Shown piece by piece: positions 45,920 to 58,300 of a stretch of 64,000 nt of DNA. The notes beneath the pieces were generated by a model, which was given only the letters and a program-made list of their open reading frames with translations, did not search any database and was not told where the DNA came from. Both the position numbers and the translations under genes were made by a program. Source of the stretch: Aquilaria yunnanensis (Eukaryota > Streptophyta > Magnoliopsida > Malvales > Thymelaeaceae); assembly GCA_039654915.1 (NCBI GenBank), contig CM077600.1:68767992-68831991 (forward strand), written 5' to 3'. Numbering within the stretch: the stretch's first letter is position 1; each line of letters begins with the position of its first letter.

Positions 45920-47335
45920 TGATGGGTTTCGGGAGCCAAACAGCGTAGCAGAATTTAACCGAAACTCTCCAGGATCCAAGTGAAACGGGGTAAACCAGGT
46001 GTTCGAAAATTTTCATACCTAATTTTCGGTTGAGATCTCTCACTCAACTATAGAGTCGAATCACAAAACCTGAACAGTTGATGTGTTCAGGCTCTTTATG
46101 GTATCCACACGAGCCTCTCGGGATCACCACACTTCCACCACATCTCGGCAGATGCATTTCTCTTGCGCTCGCAGTGCTAGCTTGCGTCCTCCAAGGAATT
46201 GCAAGAGAAGAGTGCGGCTGTCCTTTTGGGAGGCTAGGGCAAGGAGACCTACGAATTTCTCACTAGAAGTTTTATTTATAGTGAGACTCAATTTCCAGGC
46301 CTAATAGGTTTCAAAGCCCTAATCCAAATAGGCTTTAATTTTGGGCTTAATAATGGCTCAACTATTGGGCCCATTATTAATACGAAATTAGTGTGAAACC
46401 AAAACCCAAATTATTAGCCCATGCACTCTAATGATCCAAATAGCTCTATGTGTGTGACCTAATAGGCTCTTACCACGTTGGCAATGATCATAAATCACAT
46501 TTATGATCATAGGCAATGAGCGGTGTCTAGCCACACATCATTGCTACCCAAGTAACAAGATTGTCGATGATTCGACTAAACCTTTATGATCATCACCGAT
46601 ATATGCCATTGTCCCTTTGTCCAAGATATCAAGACTAAGCACGAGACATGGAATGTGTCACTCTCGTATAGCCCAATCTTTGGTTTCTTGATTACCGAGT
46701 AGACCAACTTAAACTGATGACATTGATATCGTATATCAACTCATTTGAGCATGGCCATGCATTTTTCTAAGTCTTACTCTATCAAGGGGCCCGAAGATAT
46801 CACTCCCGCTACATAGGAGGGACAAATCCCATCTTGATCATACAAATCCCTCCGCATGATATGTGACATACCCAATGACCTCCTTCAAGTTCACTCAGTT
46901 ACGAGCAACAAAGGAAAGTATCAAAGTATGTGACTCACATATAGGGAACCTTGATGATCTTAGGTCGAAGGACTACATATACCATGATCACTATGAGAAT
47001 CACTTATGAAATTCATATAACGATCCATGTAGTGTTCTCATGGTGGGTCGGTCCAGTACACAAGTTCTCCAACTTGTACCCATATGTAGACTACATATCT
47101 CATATTAGTCTCCACATATGCTAGTCGTTATGTATTATTGCAACCCGCTCCACAATAATACTAGACCAGGGATGTTTAAGAATATCATTATTCTAGGGTT
47201 ACAATTATGTTTGTTAAGTTACGCAGAAACAAAACAACAAACATAATTGCTGGATTAATGCCATAATAAAATATCATGACTCAATGTGCAAAAATATAAT
47301 CATCTCATGATTAGCTTTTGGGCACAACACTAACA
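45920..47335 (-). mobile_element. Solo LTR-C, minus strand, inside LTR-B
   Basis: This 1416-bp solo LTR is bounded by TGATGGGTTTCGG and GCACAACACTAACA and flanked by the exact duplication GTATA (45915-45919 and 47336-47340). The minus-strand TATA box is at 46273-46280. Confidence 0.93.
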
Positions 47336-48052
47336 GTATATTCGGCCAAAGAGGTGGTTTTAGCACCAAGAGTGATGTCTCTTGGCCTTAAGGGACATGT
47401 ATTTTCGGCATAGGCTTAAAAGACATGTTCCTTGGCCAAGGAGACACATTATTTCGGCCAATAGGTGTCTTTTGGACCAAAGGAAGTGTTCTTTGGCCAA
47501 AGAGACAGGTATTTTTGCCAAAATAGATGACCCTTGGCCAAAAGGAAGTGTTCCTTGGCTTAAAGGACACCTTGCTTGGTGTAAAGGTGTGCCTTTTGGT
47601 CATCTATAAATAGGCTAAAGGGGCGGCCGTTTAATTATTTCTTTGGCATTCCATTTGCTCTATTTTCTTAAAAGAAAACTGTTCTCCTCCTATTTTCTTA
47701 AATGGCCAAAATTTTAGACACTTCTCTAGAGCATTGTGGGTGAATTAACATTGAGATTCTTCATCTCAATTCAAGCCTCAAGGTGCTCCTCGAAGATCAA
47801 GTTCCTCATTTTCGTCACACATAACCAAGAAGAAAGGTACACATTCTTTCTTGGTTTAGTAGCATGTTAGGTTTCATTTATTATTTACATGTATGTTCTT
47901 AGTAGCATGCTAGGATTTGTTTGACACAATATGTATGTAAAATTAACATACTATATAACATGTTATATCAAATGCATAAATTATGTAAAGAATTAGAATT
48001 ATGTATGCCTATACCCATGTTGAACTCAAATAAATATGCATGTGGCATATAC

Positions 48053-49467
48053 TGATGGGTTTCGGGAGCCAAACAGTATAGTGTAATTTAACTGAAACCC
48101 TCCAGGATCCAAGTGAAACGGGGTAAACCGGGTGTTCAAAAATTTTCATACCTAATTTTCGGTTTAGATCTCTCACTCAACTGTTGAGTTGAATCACAAA
48201 ACCTGAATAGTTGACGTGTTCAGGCTCTCTATGGTATCCACACGAGCCTCTCGGGATCACCAAGCTTTCACCACGTCCCGGCAGATTCGTTTCTCTTGCG
48301 CTCGCAGTGCTAGCTTGTGTCCTCTAAGGAATTGCAAGAGAAGAGTGCGGCTGTCCTTTTGGGATGCTAGGGCAAGAAGACCTACGAATTTCTCACTAGA
48401 AGTTGTATTTATAGTGAGACTAAACTTCCAGGCCTAATAGGTTTCAAAGCCCTAATCCAATTAGGCTTTAATTTTGGGTGTTATAATGGCTCAACTATGG
48501 GGCCCATTATTATATGAAATTATTGTGAAACCAAAACCCAAATTATTAGCCCATGCACTCTAATGATCCAAATAGCTCTATGTGTGCGACCCAATAGGCT
48601 CTTACCACGTTGGCAATGATCATAAATCACATTTATGATCATCAGCAATGAGCGGTGTCTAGCAACACATCATTTCTACCCAAGTGACAAGATTGTTGAT
48701 GATTCGACTAAACCTTTATGATCATCATCGATATATGCCATTGTCCCTTTGTCCAAGATATCAAGACTAAGCATGAGACATGGAATGTTGTACTCTCGTA
48801 TAGCCCAATCTTTGGTTTCTTGATTACCAAGTAGACCAACTTAAACTGATGACATTGATATCGTATATTAACTCATCCGAGCATGGCCATGCATTTTTTT
48901 TAAGTCTTACTCTATCAAGGGGCCCAAAGATATCACTCTCGTTGCATAGGAGGGAAAAATCCCATCTTGATCATAGAAATCCCTCCGCATGATATGTGAC
49001 ATACCCAATGACCTCCTTCAAGTTCACTCAGTTATGAGCAACAAAGGAAAGTATCAAAGTATGTGACTCACATGTAGGGAACCTTGATGATCTTAGGTCG
49101 AAGGACTACATATACCATGATCACTATGAGAATCACTTATGACACTCATATAACGTCCATGTAGTGTTCTCATGGTGGGTCGGTCCAGTACACAAGTTCT
49201 CCAACTTGTACCCATATGTAGACTACATATCTCATATTAGTCTCCACATATGCTAGTCATTATGTATTATTGCAACACGCTCCACAATAATACTAGACCA
49301 GGGACGTTTAAGAATATCATTATTCTAGGGTTACAATTATGTTTGTTAAGTTACGCAGAAACAAAACAACAAACATAATTGCTGGATTAATGCCTTAATA
49401 AAATGTCATGACTCAATGTGAAAAAATACAATCTTCTCATGATTGGCTTTTGGGCACAACACTAACA
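48053..49467 (-). mobile_element. Solo LTR-C, minus strand, inside LTR-B
   Basis: This 1415-bp solo LTR is flanked by the exact duplication TATAC (48048-48052 and 49468-49472). It is very similar to the copy at 45920 but has a different target site, so it is a separate insertion and not a tandem duplicate. Confidence 0.93.
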
Positions 49468-49788
49468 TATACATGAGAAGATAACATAAGAGTATGTTAT
49501 CATGAGATCCTGAAATCTTCAATTGTTATAAGAGCCTAGGTCATGAAAATGTATATGTTGCATGTAGTAAGCATGATTTGGGATCATACATATGTGTATG
49601 ATTTTGATAAAGGCTAATGAAGGATATGTGTATGAAGCAATGAAGGCATGTCTGTGTATTTCTGATTGAATGCTATATCCATCTCTTTTGCCATACATGA
49701 GCATGTTAGAAGTTCTTTCATAAACATGTTGCTTTGTTGAGTCTTGTTGTGTAAATTGAACTAAAACATGTGAATTGCATCAATGTAG

Positions 49789-51610
49789 ATGGCTTGTAAG
49801 AATATAGTTGCAGAATTAAACCGTGACCTCAAATTGGATGGTGAAAACTATTCAATTTGGCAACAGAAGGTCAAATTCATTTTAACTGAGCAAGATACTC
49901 TTGATGGGTTCACTCATGAGATCATGCCTCCTGCTGAGGGAGTGGATAGGACTGCCTATGAGGCATTCCTAAAGAAGAACTCTATGTGTAGAGTCACTCT
50001 CCTCTCCACTATGGTGGACGAGATTATGGTGGAATTCTCCATGCTTGAGGGGGCCAGGGCCATATGGGACTCAGTCAAGGCCAAGTATGGAGATGTTTCT
50101 GTAGAGAAACAATGCTCAATGATTCTCAGGTTTGAGAATTATGTGAAGCGTGCTGATCACTCTATGAGTGCTCACTTGCGTGAAATGTCACGCATGATCC
50201 ACCAACTCAAGACAGCTGGTGATGCGAACCCCGATGGTATAAAGACCATGAAACGCGCCCAAGATGTGATTCAAGCTCCACAAGACATCAAAGAGACTAG
50301 GTTTAAAACCCCCACCCCTAATCAACCTGTGATTAGAAACGAGAAGTATAGAACTCCAAGAACACAAGCACATTTGTGCACCAAGGCAGTCCACAGAGAA
50401 CCAAAGAGAAAACCTCTCCAAAGAGCAATATTATTTCAAAATTTTTCTGTGTGTTTACATCCAGAATATGTGCCTTTATATAGGCCTAAACTAGGGTTAA
50501 AAGCTGGGCAAAATTCGCAGCCTAAATCCCTTAGGAATCCTAGATACAAAGACATAGGAAATCCTAGTCAAATTAGGACTCTAATTCCTAGTTTGAACAA
50601 GTTTAATGAATGCAGCATATGCCGCTTGTCCAAAACAATTTAAAACTATTCCATAGCATAAATAAATTCCTAAATAATGTAAATACTTAGGAAAATAAAA
50701 TAAGATACGTTACAGCACAAGATTGGGCATAAAAACCCAAAATAGTCTTCTCAGGTGGTTCCTGCTTGTGTCTTCAACTTCAAGCTGCAATTCGAACTTC
50801 ATGCAGCCATGATTTCTTAAAATGTAAAACATGAAAGTTGTAGATATCTTTCTTAGCTTCGAAACCACACTTGAATCACACAAAATGGACTTCTGAATCG
50901 AAAGATATTCCCAAAATACTGCAACTGCTTCTAAACCAGCGATCACTCGTAAATCACGACTTTGAAGCTAAATTGGACCTCCTTATCGTGCAAACTGGGT
51001 TTCATTGTCTTCAGGTGATTTGTAGCTCCAGATGTTATCTTTCCAATGAATCAAGAATTACTCAATTCTGATATGTTTAGCTCAAGATATGATTTTTCTA
51101 CCATAACATCACCAATCTGTCAACATCCGAGCTTGAAGTGCACTAGTGAGTTACTTAGCCTTTTTCCTTGTCAATGGTCCACTAAAAACCTTCAGTGGGT
51201 CATTGCCTTCCTTGGTTGTGCCTTCTTTGATCGTATCAGCTGGGCATGTGCTCATTGATGAGCAACAAGTGCAAGCAATAATCCATTCCTTGCCCAATGA
51301 GGAATGGCAGTTGATGAAGGTCAACTTACGCTATAACCCTCAAATAATGTCATTTGATGACATTGCTCATCACCTCCTCCTTGAGGCTGAGGTGATGGCC
51401 TTCAAGGACCATTCTAAGGCATATATTGCCTCATCTTCTATCCATAAGGGATGGAAGAAGAATGGTGGCAAAGGAGGGCTGGGCAAGGGCAAGGGAAAAG
51501 GTCCTGCTTCCAAGAAAAAGTTCAAGAAGAAGCCGGACATAAGCAAGCTGAAGTGCTTCAACTGGGGGCATAAAGGACACTTTGCAAACGATTGCAAGGG
51601 TCCACCCAAG
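49789..51610 (+). pseudogene. gag: Copia gag, element 3, interrupted by a solo LTR-A
   Basis: The gag starts MACKNIVAELNRDLKLDGEN and is open to the insertion point in IHQLKTAG (50219), then resumes after the LTR-A at 51244 with HVLIDEQQVQAIIHSLPN. The lysine/glycine region follows, then the zinc knuckle at 51554-51598, which reads CFNWGHKGHFANDC: the second Cys ligand is Trp. There is no stop between gag and protease, so this copy shows the original single gag-pol frame. Even without the insertion, zinc binding would be impaired. Confidence 0.88.
50220..51238 (-). mobile_element. Solo LTR-A, short form, inside copia gag
   Basis: This 1019-bp solo LTR on the minus strand has ends TGATGCGAACC and TCGTATCA. 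The exact 5-bp duplication GCTGG is at 50215-50219 and 51239-51243. The two halves of the copia gag join cleanly around it. Confidence 0.94.
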
Positions 51611-52056
51611 GTACATACATACCCTTCTACTTCCATTGTACATGTTGTGTCATGTACATTACTAATTGAGTGCAATTCTTTGTGGATTGTAGACTCGGGA
51701 GCAACAGACCACATCGCCTGGGACAAGTCTTGGTTCGTGGCCTACAGGAAGGTCTCAAAAGGAGCTAAGCATGTTTCAGTGGGGATTGATGCTAGGCTGG
51801 AAGTAGAAGGCATAGGAACATGTAGAATTCCTATAGATATTGGATATTTGTATCTAATAGATGTATTGTATGTACCAAACATTTGTAGAAATTTGATTTC
51901 TATAAGTTGTATGTTGAAGTACAATTATTCCTTTAAATTCTCTAATAATAATGTGTCTATTATTAAAGATAATAAGATAGTATGCACTTGCTCGGTTAAT
52001 AATGGGCTTTATGAGTTGAAGCCAATAGACCATTCTGTGCAAATCCTAGTTGCTAT
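51611..52056 (+). pseudogene. Copia pol, element 3: protease and GAG-pre-integrase segment
   Basis: It is in frame with gag. The protease motif DSGATDH is intact (DSG at 51692-51700). One base is lost near 52038 (HSVQILVAM) relative to element 1, which shifts the frame just before EVTNEMRWHERLGHIG. The following integrase is in the new frame from 52057. Confidence 0.85.
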
Positions 52057-52767
52057 GTGACAGAGGTCACAAATGAAATGAGATGGCATGAGAGGTTAGG
52101 TCATATTGGTCAAGATAGAATGGACAAGCTAGCCAAGAGTGGCTTGCTAGGTTGCTTGACCAAGGTTGTCCTTCCAAGTTGCCAATCATGCCTAGAGGGC
52201 AAAGCCACAAGAAAGCCTTTTGGCAAAGCAACTAGGAAAAGTGAGGCACTAAGTTTAGTTCACTCTGACCTGTGTGGGCCAATGAGGGTTGAATCCAGAA
52301 ATGGATTGAAATACTTCATCACTTTCACGGATGATTATACTCGATTCACCCACATCTACTTACTGAGAAACAAGGCAGAGGCCTTGGCATGCTTTGGGAA
52401 GTATGTGCACTTGGTTGAGAACCAAGTAGGTAAGAAGGTTAAGTCCTTGAGGACAGATAGGGGTGGAGAGTATACATCAAATGCATTCAAGGCATTTTGT
52501 GACTTGAAGGGTATTGAGAGAGTGCTCACCCTTCCTTGGACACCCCAACAGAATGGAGTGTTTGAGAGGAAGAATATAACTCTTATGGACATGGTACGTT
52601 CCATGATGGCAAAGGCCAACTTAGACATCTTTTATTGGAGTGATGCACTGCTGTGTGCAATTCATGTCCTTAACAGAGTACCCACCAAGAATGTGAACTC
52701 TTCTCCATATGAGTTATGGAAGAAGAAAACTCCTAACCTAAGCTATTTGCGCCCTTGGGGTTATTAG
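52057..52767 (+). pseudogene. Copia pol, element 3: integrase
   Basis: Here the pre-integrase motif and the integrase are in one frame (RLGHIGQDRMDKLAKSG), with Gln where elements 1 and 2 have stops. CQSCLEGK, HSDLCGP, LRTDRGGEY and NGVFERKN give an intact set of catalytic acids. The frame is lost at about 52765 (YLRPWGY, stop) by a small indel. Confidence 0.86.
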
Positions 52768-53275
52768 CTTATGTTCACATAACGGACCACCCTTTGGGAA
52801 AGTTGGGTCCAAGAGGGAGGAGGTTTGCCTTCCTTGGTTATGCTGAACAGTCTAGGGGTTATGTGTTCTTGGATATAAGTCACAAAACTAAATTGGGAAC
52901 ATCTTTGATGCAAGGAATGTTAACTTTGTGGAGGATGAGTTTCCCAAAGTTGGTGAGCGTGGTGATTTAACCTCATTAAGCCAAATCCTAGATGAGGATC
53001 AACCAAGTGTCATAAGGACACCTGGGACACATGCACCTACTCTAGAGGGAGTACCTCAACCACATGGAGCAATGGCTCCAGAAATCCCTATTGTTGTGGA
53101 CCAACATGAGCAAGACTTCCAAAAGGAAGGTTTTGTTCAAGAGGGAATTGAGGATACTCAAGGGCAAGATGTTGGACCTCAAGAGATGGAGCATGAGTTG
53201 CCTCCATCTCAGCCTACATTGAGAAGATCAATGAGGAAATTTGGACCACCTAAAGGAATGGTGGATCTTGGATAG
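52768..53275 (+). pseudogene. Copia pol, element 3: integrase C-terminal linker
   Basis: It is readable in two frames (LGKLGPRGRRFAFLGYAEQS from about 52770, then MEDEFPKVGERGD from 52928) with a small insertion near 52890. The proline/glutamine-rich linker ends FGPPKGMVDLG, shifted by one extra G near 53254. Confidence 0.8.
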
Positions 53276-54456
53276 TGAGGCAAACTTGGTTGCATCTGAG
53301 GTAGATGAGCCAAGTAACATTAAGGAGGCTCTTGAGGGGTGCACAAAGGGAAGAGTGGCTAAGTGATCTAAGTGATCTTCCTCCAGGTCGTAAAGCAATT
53401 GGGAACAAGTGGGTTCTCAAGATCAAGGTGAACTCTGATGGAAGTATCGAAAGATACAAGGCCCGGTTGGTGGCTAAGGGTTTTACAAAGAAGGAGGGTG
53501 TTGATTTCAAAGACACCTTCTCTTCTATTGTGAAATTCGCTTCCATCAGGATATTACTTGCCATCATGGCAAAGCTAGACCTAGAGTTACATCAGATGGA
53601 TGTAAAGACCGCCTTTCTCAATGGTGATTTGAGTGAGGAGATATATATGAGACAACCCGAGGGGTTTGTCCAAAAGGGTCAAGAGGACAAGGTATGTAGA
53701 CTAAAGAAGTCTATCTATGGTCTTAAGCAAGCTTCAAGACAATGGTACTTGAAGTTTCACCATGCAATCACAAGCTATTGCCTTGTGATGATGCATGAAG
53801 ACCATTGTGTATACTTGTACTCTTCTGGGTCTAGTTTTGTAGTATTGACTCTATATGTAGATGATATACTGATTGCAAGTATTGGGCTTGCGTTGTTAAG
53901 TACCATCAAGGGATGGTTGTCTTCCACCATAGACATGAAGGATATGGGAGAGGCTGCCTATATCCTAGGGGTTAAGATCCTGAGGGATAGAAAGGCAAGA
54001 CTGTTGGCCCTTTCTCAAGAGCCTTATATTGATAAGATTCTTGAAAGGGTCGACTTGACAAACGCAAAGCCCATGAGTACACCTCTTGCATATGGTTACA
54101 AGATTGGAGAGGACTTGTGTCCTAAGACTCCAAAGGAAAAGGAAGAGATGGCTCAGGTCCCCTACCTAAGTGCCATTGGTAGCTTGATGTACGCCATCTT
54201 ATGTACAAGGCCAGACATCAGCCATGCGGTTGGACTTCTAGCATTATATTCTTCCAACCCCGGTCTGGAGCATTGGAAGAGTGTCAAGAGGATCCTTAGG
54301 TACCTCAGGGGTACTAAGGATTATTGGCTTTGTTACCAAGGTAAAGACCTTGGTTTACGTGGCTATTCTGATGTTGATTGGGGAGTAGATAGAGACTCCA
54401 GCAAGTCTACATCTGGTTATCTTTTCATCCTAAATGGTGGGGCTACTACTTGGTGA
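53276..54456 (+). pseudogene. Copia pol, element 3: reverse transcriptase and first part of RNase H
   Basis: It has the longest open pol stretch in the window. A deletion near 53365 removes the WLNAMKDELHS segment, but reverse transcriptase is otherwise continuous: GNKWVLKIKVNSDGSIERYK, QMDVKTAFLNGDLSEEIYM, KKSIYGLKQASRQWYLKF (no stop here), YVDD at 53854-53865, then TRPDISHAVGLL. RNase H starts GYSDVDWGVDRDSS. A TGA at 54454-54456 replaces a Cys codon. Confidence 0.87.
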
Positions 54457-54714
54457 AGTATGAAGCAAACTTGTACAGCATTGTCCACAATGGAGGCTGA
54501 ATTTATTTCATGTGCCTCAGCTGTACAAGAAGCCCTTTGGCTAGGTTATTTCCTTAAGAATTTGGAGTCCAGGGTTTCTATTGAGAAAGCTATTACTATC
54601 TACAATGATAGTATGGCAGCCATGGCTTATATCAAGGACCCCATATACCATGGAAAAACCAAGCACATTAGCATGAAATATAACTTTGTGCGGGATGCAA
54701 TTTAAGAGGGTGAA
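54457..54714 (+). pseudogene. Copia pol, element 3: end of RNase H, truncated
   Basis: It continues KQTCTALSTMEAEFISC and YNDSMAAMAYIKDP to FVRDAI, then TAA (GAA in the others) and GGGTGAAG, where the sequence jumps into the middle of an LTR-B. The C-terminal ~30 residues, the whole 3' untranslated region and the start of the 3' LTR are deleted. Confidence 0.87.
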
Positions 54715-55318
54715 GAGACATGTATTTTCGCCAAAATAGATGACCCTTGGCCAAAGGAAGTGTTCCTTGGCTTAAAGGACACCTTGCTTGGTGCAAAGGT
54801 ATGCCTTTTGGTCATCTATAAATAGGCTAAAGGGGCTGGCCATTTAATTATTTCTTTGGCATTCCATTTGCTCTATTTTCTTGAGAGAAAAGTGTTCTCC
54901 TCCTATTTTCTTTAGTGGCCGAAATTTTAGACACTTCTCTAGAGCATTGTGGGTGAATTAACATTGAGATTCTTCATCTCAATTCAAGCCTCAAGGTGCT
55001 CCTCGAAGATCAAGTTCCTCATTTTCGTCACACATAACCAAGAAGAAAGGTACACATTCTTTCTTGGTTTAGTAGCATGTTAGGTTTCATTTATTATTTA
55101 CATGTATGTTCTTAGTAGCATGCTAGGATTTGTTTGACACAATATGTATGTAAAATTAACATACCATATAACATGTTATATCAAATGCATAAATTATGTA
55201 AAGAATTAGAATTATGTATGCCTATACCCATGTTGAACTCAAATAAATAAATATGCATGTGGCATATACATGAAAAGATAACATAAGAGTATGTTATCAT
55301 AAGATCCTAAAATCTTCA
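54715..55318 (+). mobile_element. Truncated 3' LTR-B of copia element 3
   Basis: The last ~600 bases of LTR-B run from AGACATGTATTTTCGCC to AAAATCTTCA, with the TATA box at 54817-54824. The junction with the internal region lies in GAAGAGACATG, where both parents carry AAG, suggesting a microhomology-mediated deletion. Confidence 0.9.
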
Positions 55319-58300
55319 TGTTTCCATTTCTTTCCAAACTAGTTGTGAATGTTTCCATTTCATTCCGAACTAGTTGTAAATGTTTCCATTTCATTCCAAA
55401 CCAGTTCTGAATGTTTCATTTTCATTCCAAGCAGGTTGGGAATGTTTCCATTTCGTTCCAAACTACCTATGCATGTTTCCAATTCATTCAAAACAAGTTG
55501 TGAATGTTTCCATTTCATTCAAAACAAGTTGTAAATTTTTTGATTTCATTCCAAACTGGTTTTAAATGTTTCGTTCTCATTCCAAACAGGTTGGGAATGT
55601 TTCCATTTCATTCTAAACTAGTTGTGAATGTTTCCATTTCATTCCAAACTAGTTGCAAATGATTCCATTTCACTCCAAACAAGTTGTGAATGTTTCCATT
55701 TCATTGCAAACAAGTTGTGAATTTTTCGTTTCATTCTAAACATGTTGTGAATGTTTCCATTTCATTCCAAACAAGTTGTGAATGTTTCCATTTCATTCCA
55801 AATATGTTGTAAATGTTCCCATTTCATTCCAAACAACTTGTGAATGTCTCCATTTCATTCAAGACAAGTTGTGAACGTTTTGATTTCACCCCAAACAAGT
55901 TTTAAATGTTTCATTTTCACTCCAAACAAGTTGGGAATATTTCCATTTCATTACAAACTCATTGTGAATGTTTCCATTTCATTCCAAACTAGTTGTGAAT
56001 GTTTGAATTTCATTCCAAAGAAGTTCCGAATGTTCCCATTTCATTCGGAACAAGTTGTTAATGTTTCCATTTCATTCCAAACAAGTTGTGGATGTTTCCA
56101 TTTCACTCAACGCAAGTGGTAAATGTTTCCATTTCATTCCAAATAGGTTTTAAATGTTTCATTTTCATTCCAAACAGCCTGGGGATGTTTTGATTTCAAT
56201 CCAAACAAGTTGTGTATGTTTCCATGTCATTCCAAAACTGGTTGTGAATGTTTCCATTTCACTCCAAACAAGCTACGAATGATTCCATTTCATTCCAAGC
56301 TAGTTGTGAATGTTTCAATCTCATTCCAAACTAGTTATGAATGTTTCCTTTTCAGTCAAAACAAGTCTTGAAAGTTTTTATTTCACTCCAAACAAGTTTC
56401 GAATGTTTCATTTTCATTCCAAACAATTTGGGAATTTGTCCATTTCATTGCAAACTAGTTGTGAATGTTTCCATTTCATTCCAAACATGTTGTCAATGTT
56501 TCGTTTTCAATCAAAACAAGTTGTGAATTTTTTGATTTCATTCGAAACATGTTTTGAATGTGTCATTTCCATTCGACATAGGTTCGGAATGTTTCCATTT
56601 CATTCCAAACTAGTTGTGAATGTTTCCATTTCATTCCAAACTAGTTGCGAATGTTTTCATTTCATTTCAAACAAGTTCTAAATGTTTCCATTTCATTCCA
56701 AAAAAGTTCTAAATGTTTCCATTTCATTCAAAACAAGGTGTGATTGTTTTGATTTCATTCCAAACAAGTTTTCAAAGTTTCATTTTCATTCCAAACAGGT
56801 TGGGAATGTTTCCATTTCATTCCAAACTAGTTGTGAATGTTTCCACTTCATTCCAAACTAGTTGGGAATGTTTCCACTTAATTCCACTTCATTCCAAACA
56901 AGTTGTGAATGTTTCCATTTCAATCCAAACAGGTTGTAAATGTTTCCATTTTAATCCAAACAAGTTTTCAATGCTTCTACTTCATTCAAAACAAGTTGTT
57001 AATGTTTTGATTTCATTCCAAACAAGTTTTGAATGTTTCCATTTCATTCCAAATAAGTTGTGAATGTTTCCATTTCATTCCAAATATGTTGTAAATGTTC
57101 CCATTTCATTCCAAACAACTTGTGAATGTCTCCATTTCATTCAAAACAAGTTGTGAATGTTTTGATTTCACTCCAAACAACTTTTAAATGTTTCATTTTC
57201 ACTCTAAACAGGTTGGGAATATTTCCATTTCATTACAAACTCGTGGTGAATGTTTCCATTTCATTCCAAACAAGTTGTGATTGTTTCCATTTCATTCCAA
57301 ATAAGTTGTGATTGTTTCCATTTCATTCGAAAGAAGTTGTGAATGTTTCCATTTCATTCCAAACAAGTTGTGAATGTGTCCATTTCATTCTAAACAAGTC
57401 GTGAATGTCTACATTTCATTCCAAACTAGTTGTGAATGTTTCCATTTCATTCAAAACTAGTTGTGATTCATTCCATTCCAAACGTGTCTTGAATGTTTCA
57501 TTTTCATTCCAAACAGGTTATGAAAGTTTCCATTTCAATCAAAAGAAGTTGTGAATGTTTCCATTTCATTCAAAACAAGTTGTGAATGTTTTGACTTCAT
57601 TCCAAACAAGTTTTGATTGGTTCATTTTCACTCCAAACAGTTTGGGAATGTGTCCATTTCATTCGGAACTAGTTGTGAATGTTTCCATTTCATTCCACAC
57701 TAGTTGTGAATGTTTCATTTTCATTCCAAATAGGTTGGGAATGTTTCCATTTCAGCTCAAACAAGTTGTGAATGTTTCCATTTCATTCCAAACTAGTTGT
57801 GAATGTTTCCATTTCATTCCAAACTAGTTGTGAATGTTTCCATCTCATTCCAAACAGTTGTGAATGTCTCCATTTCATTTCAAACAAGTTGTGAATGTTT
57901 TGGTTTCAATTCAAACAAGTTTCGAATGCTTCGTTTTCATTCCAAACAGGTTGGGAATGTTTCCATTTCATTCCAAACTAGTTGTCAATGTTTCCATTTT
58001 ATTCCAAACTAGTTGTGAATGTTTCAATTTCATTCAAAACAAGTTGTGAATGTTTCCATTTCATTCCAAACAAGTTTTAAATGTTCCATTTTCATTCCAA
58101 ACAGCTTGGGAATGTTTAGATTTCAATCCAAACAAGTTGTGTATGTTTCCATTTCATTCCAAAACTGGTTGTGAATGTTTCCATTTCGTTCCAAAAAAGC
58201 TGTGAATGTTTCCATTTCATTCCAAACTAGTTGTGAATGTTTCAATCTCATTCCGAACTAGTTGTGAATGTTTCCTTTTTAGTCAAAACAAGTCTTGAAA

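Larger units (their letters stand above)
45255..49521 (+). mobile_element. LTR-B, 5' LTR of copia element 3, split by two solo LTR-C copies
   Basis: It starts TGATGGAATTC (one change from TGTTGG) and ends GAAATCTTCA. After removing the two LTR-C insertions and their duplications, 1426 bp remain. The TATA box is at 47605-47612, between the two insertions. The AGCT repeat is at 45355-45620. Confidence 0.9.
45255..55318 (+). mobile_element. Ty1/copia element 3, heavily nested and 3'-truncated
   Basis: The 5' LTR (45255-49521) holds two LTR-C copies. The internal region (49522-54714) holds an LTR-A in gag. The 3' end of the internal region and the first ~0.8 kb of the 3' LTR are missing. The flanks TATTT (45250-45254) and TGTTT (55319-55323) may be a target duplication with one change. 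It is closer to the ancestral sequence than elements 1 and 2 at several sites. Confidence 0.9.

Noticed and set aside
4716..48437. Arginine-rich open frames in LTR-C (FRLSMVSTRASRDH type) at 4716, 46083 and 48216
   Set aside because: They lie inside solo LTRs near the TATA box and are shared only by descent. No family match is recognised and an overlapping frame is equally long.
50221..50643. Apparent fusion of copia gag with a DANPDGIKTMKRAQDV protein
   Set aside because: The open frame simply continues from gag into a minus-strand solo LTR-A flanked by GCTGG duplications. The added residues are antisense LTR.
51146..51243. Alternative start for copia gag-pol at 51146
   Set aside because: The first ~32 codons are within the solo LTR-A; gag resumes only after the second GCTGG at 51239-51243.
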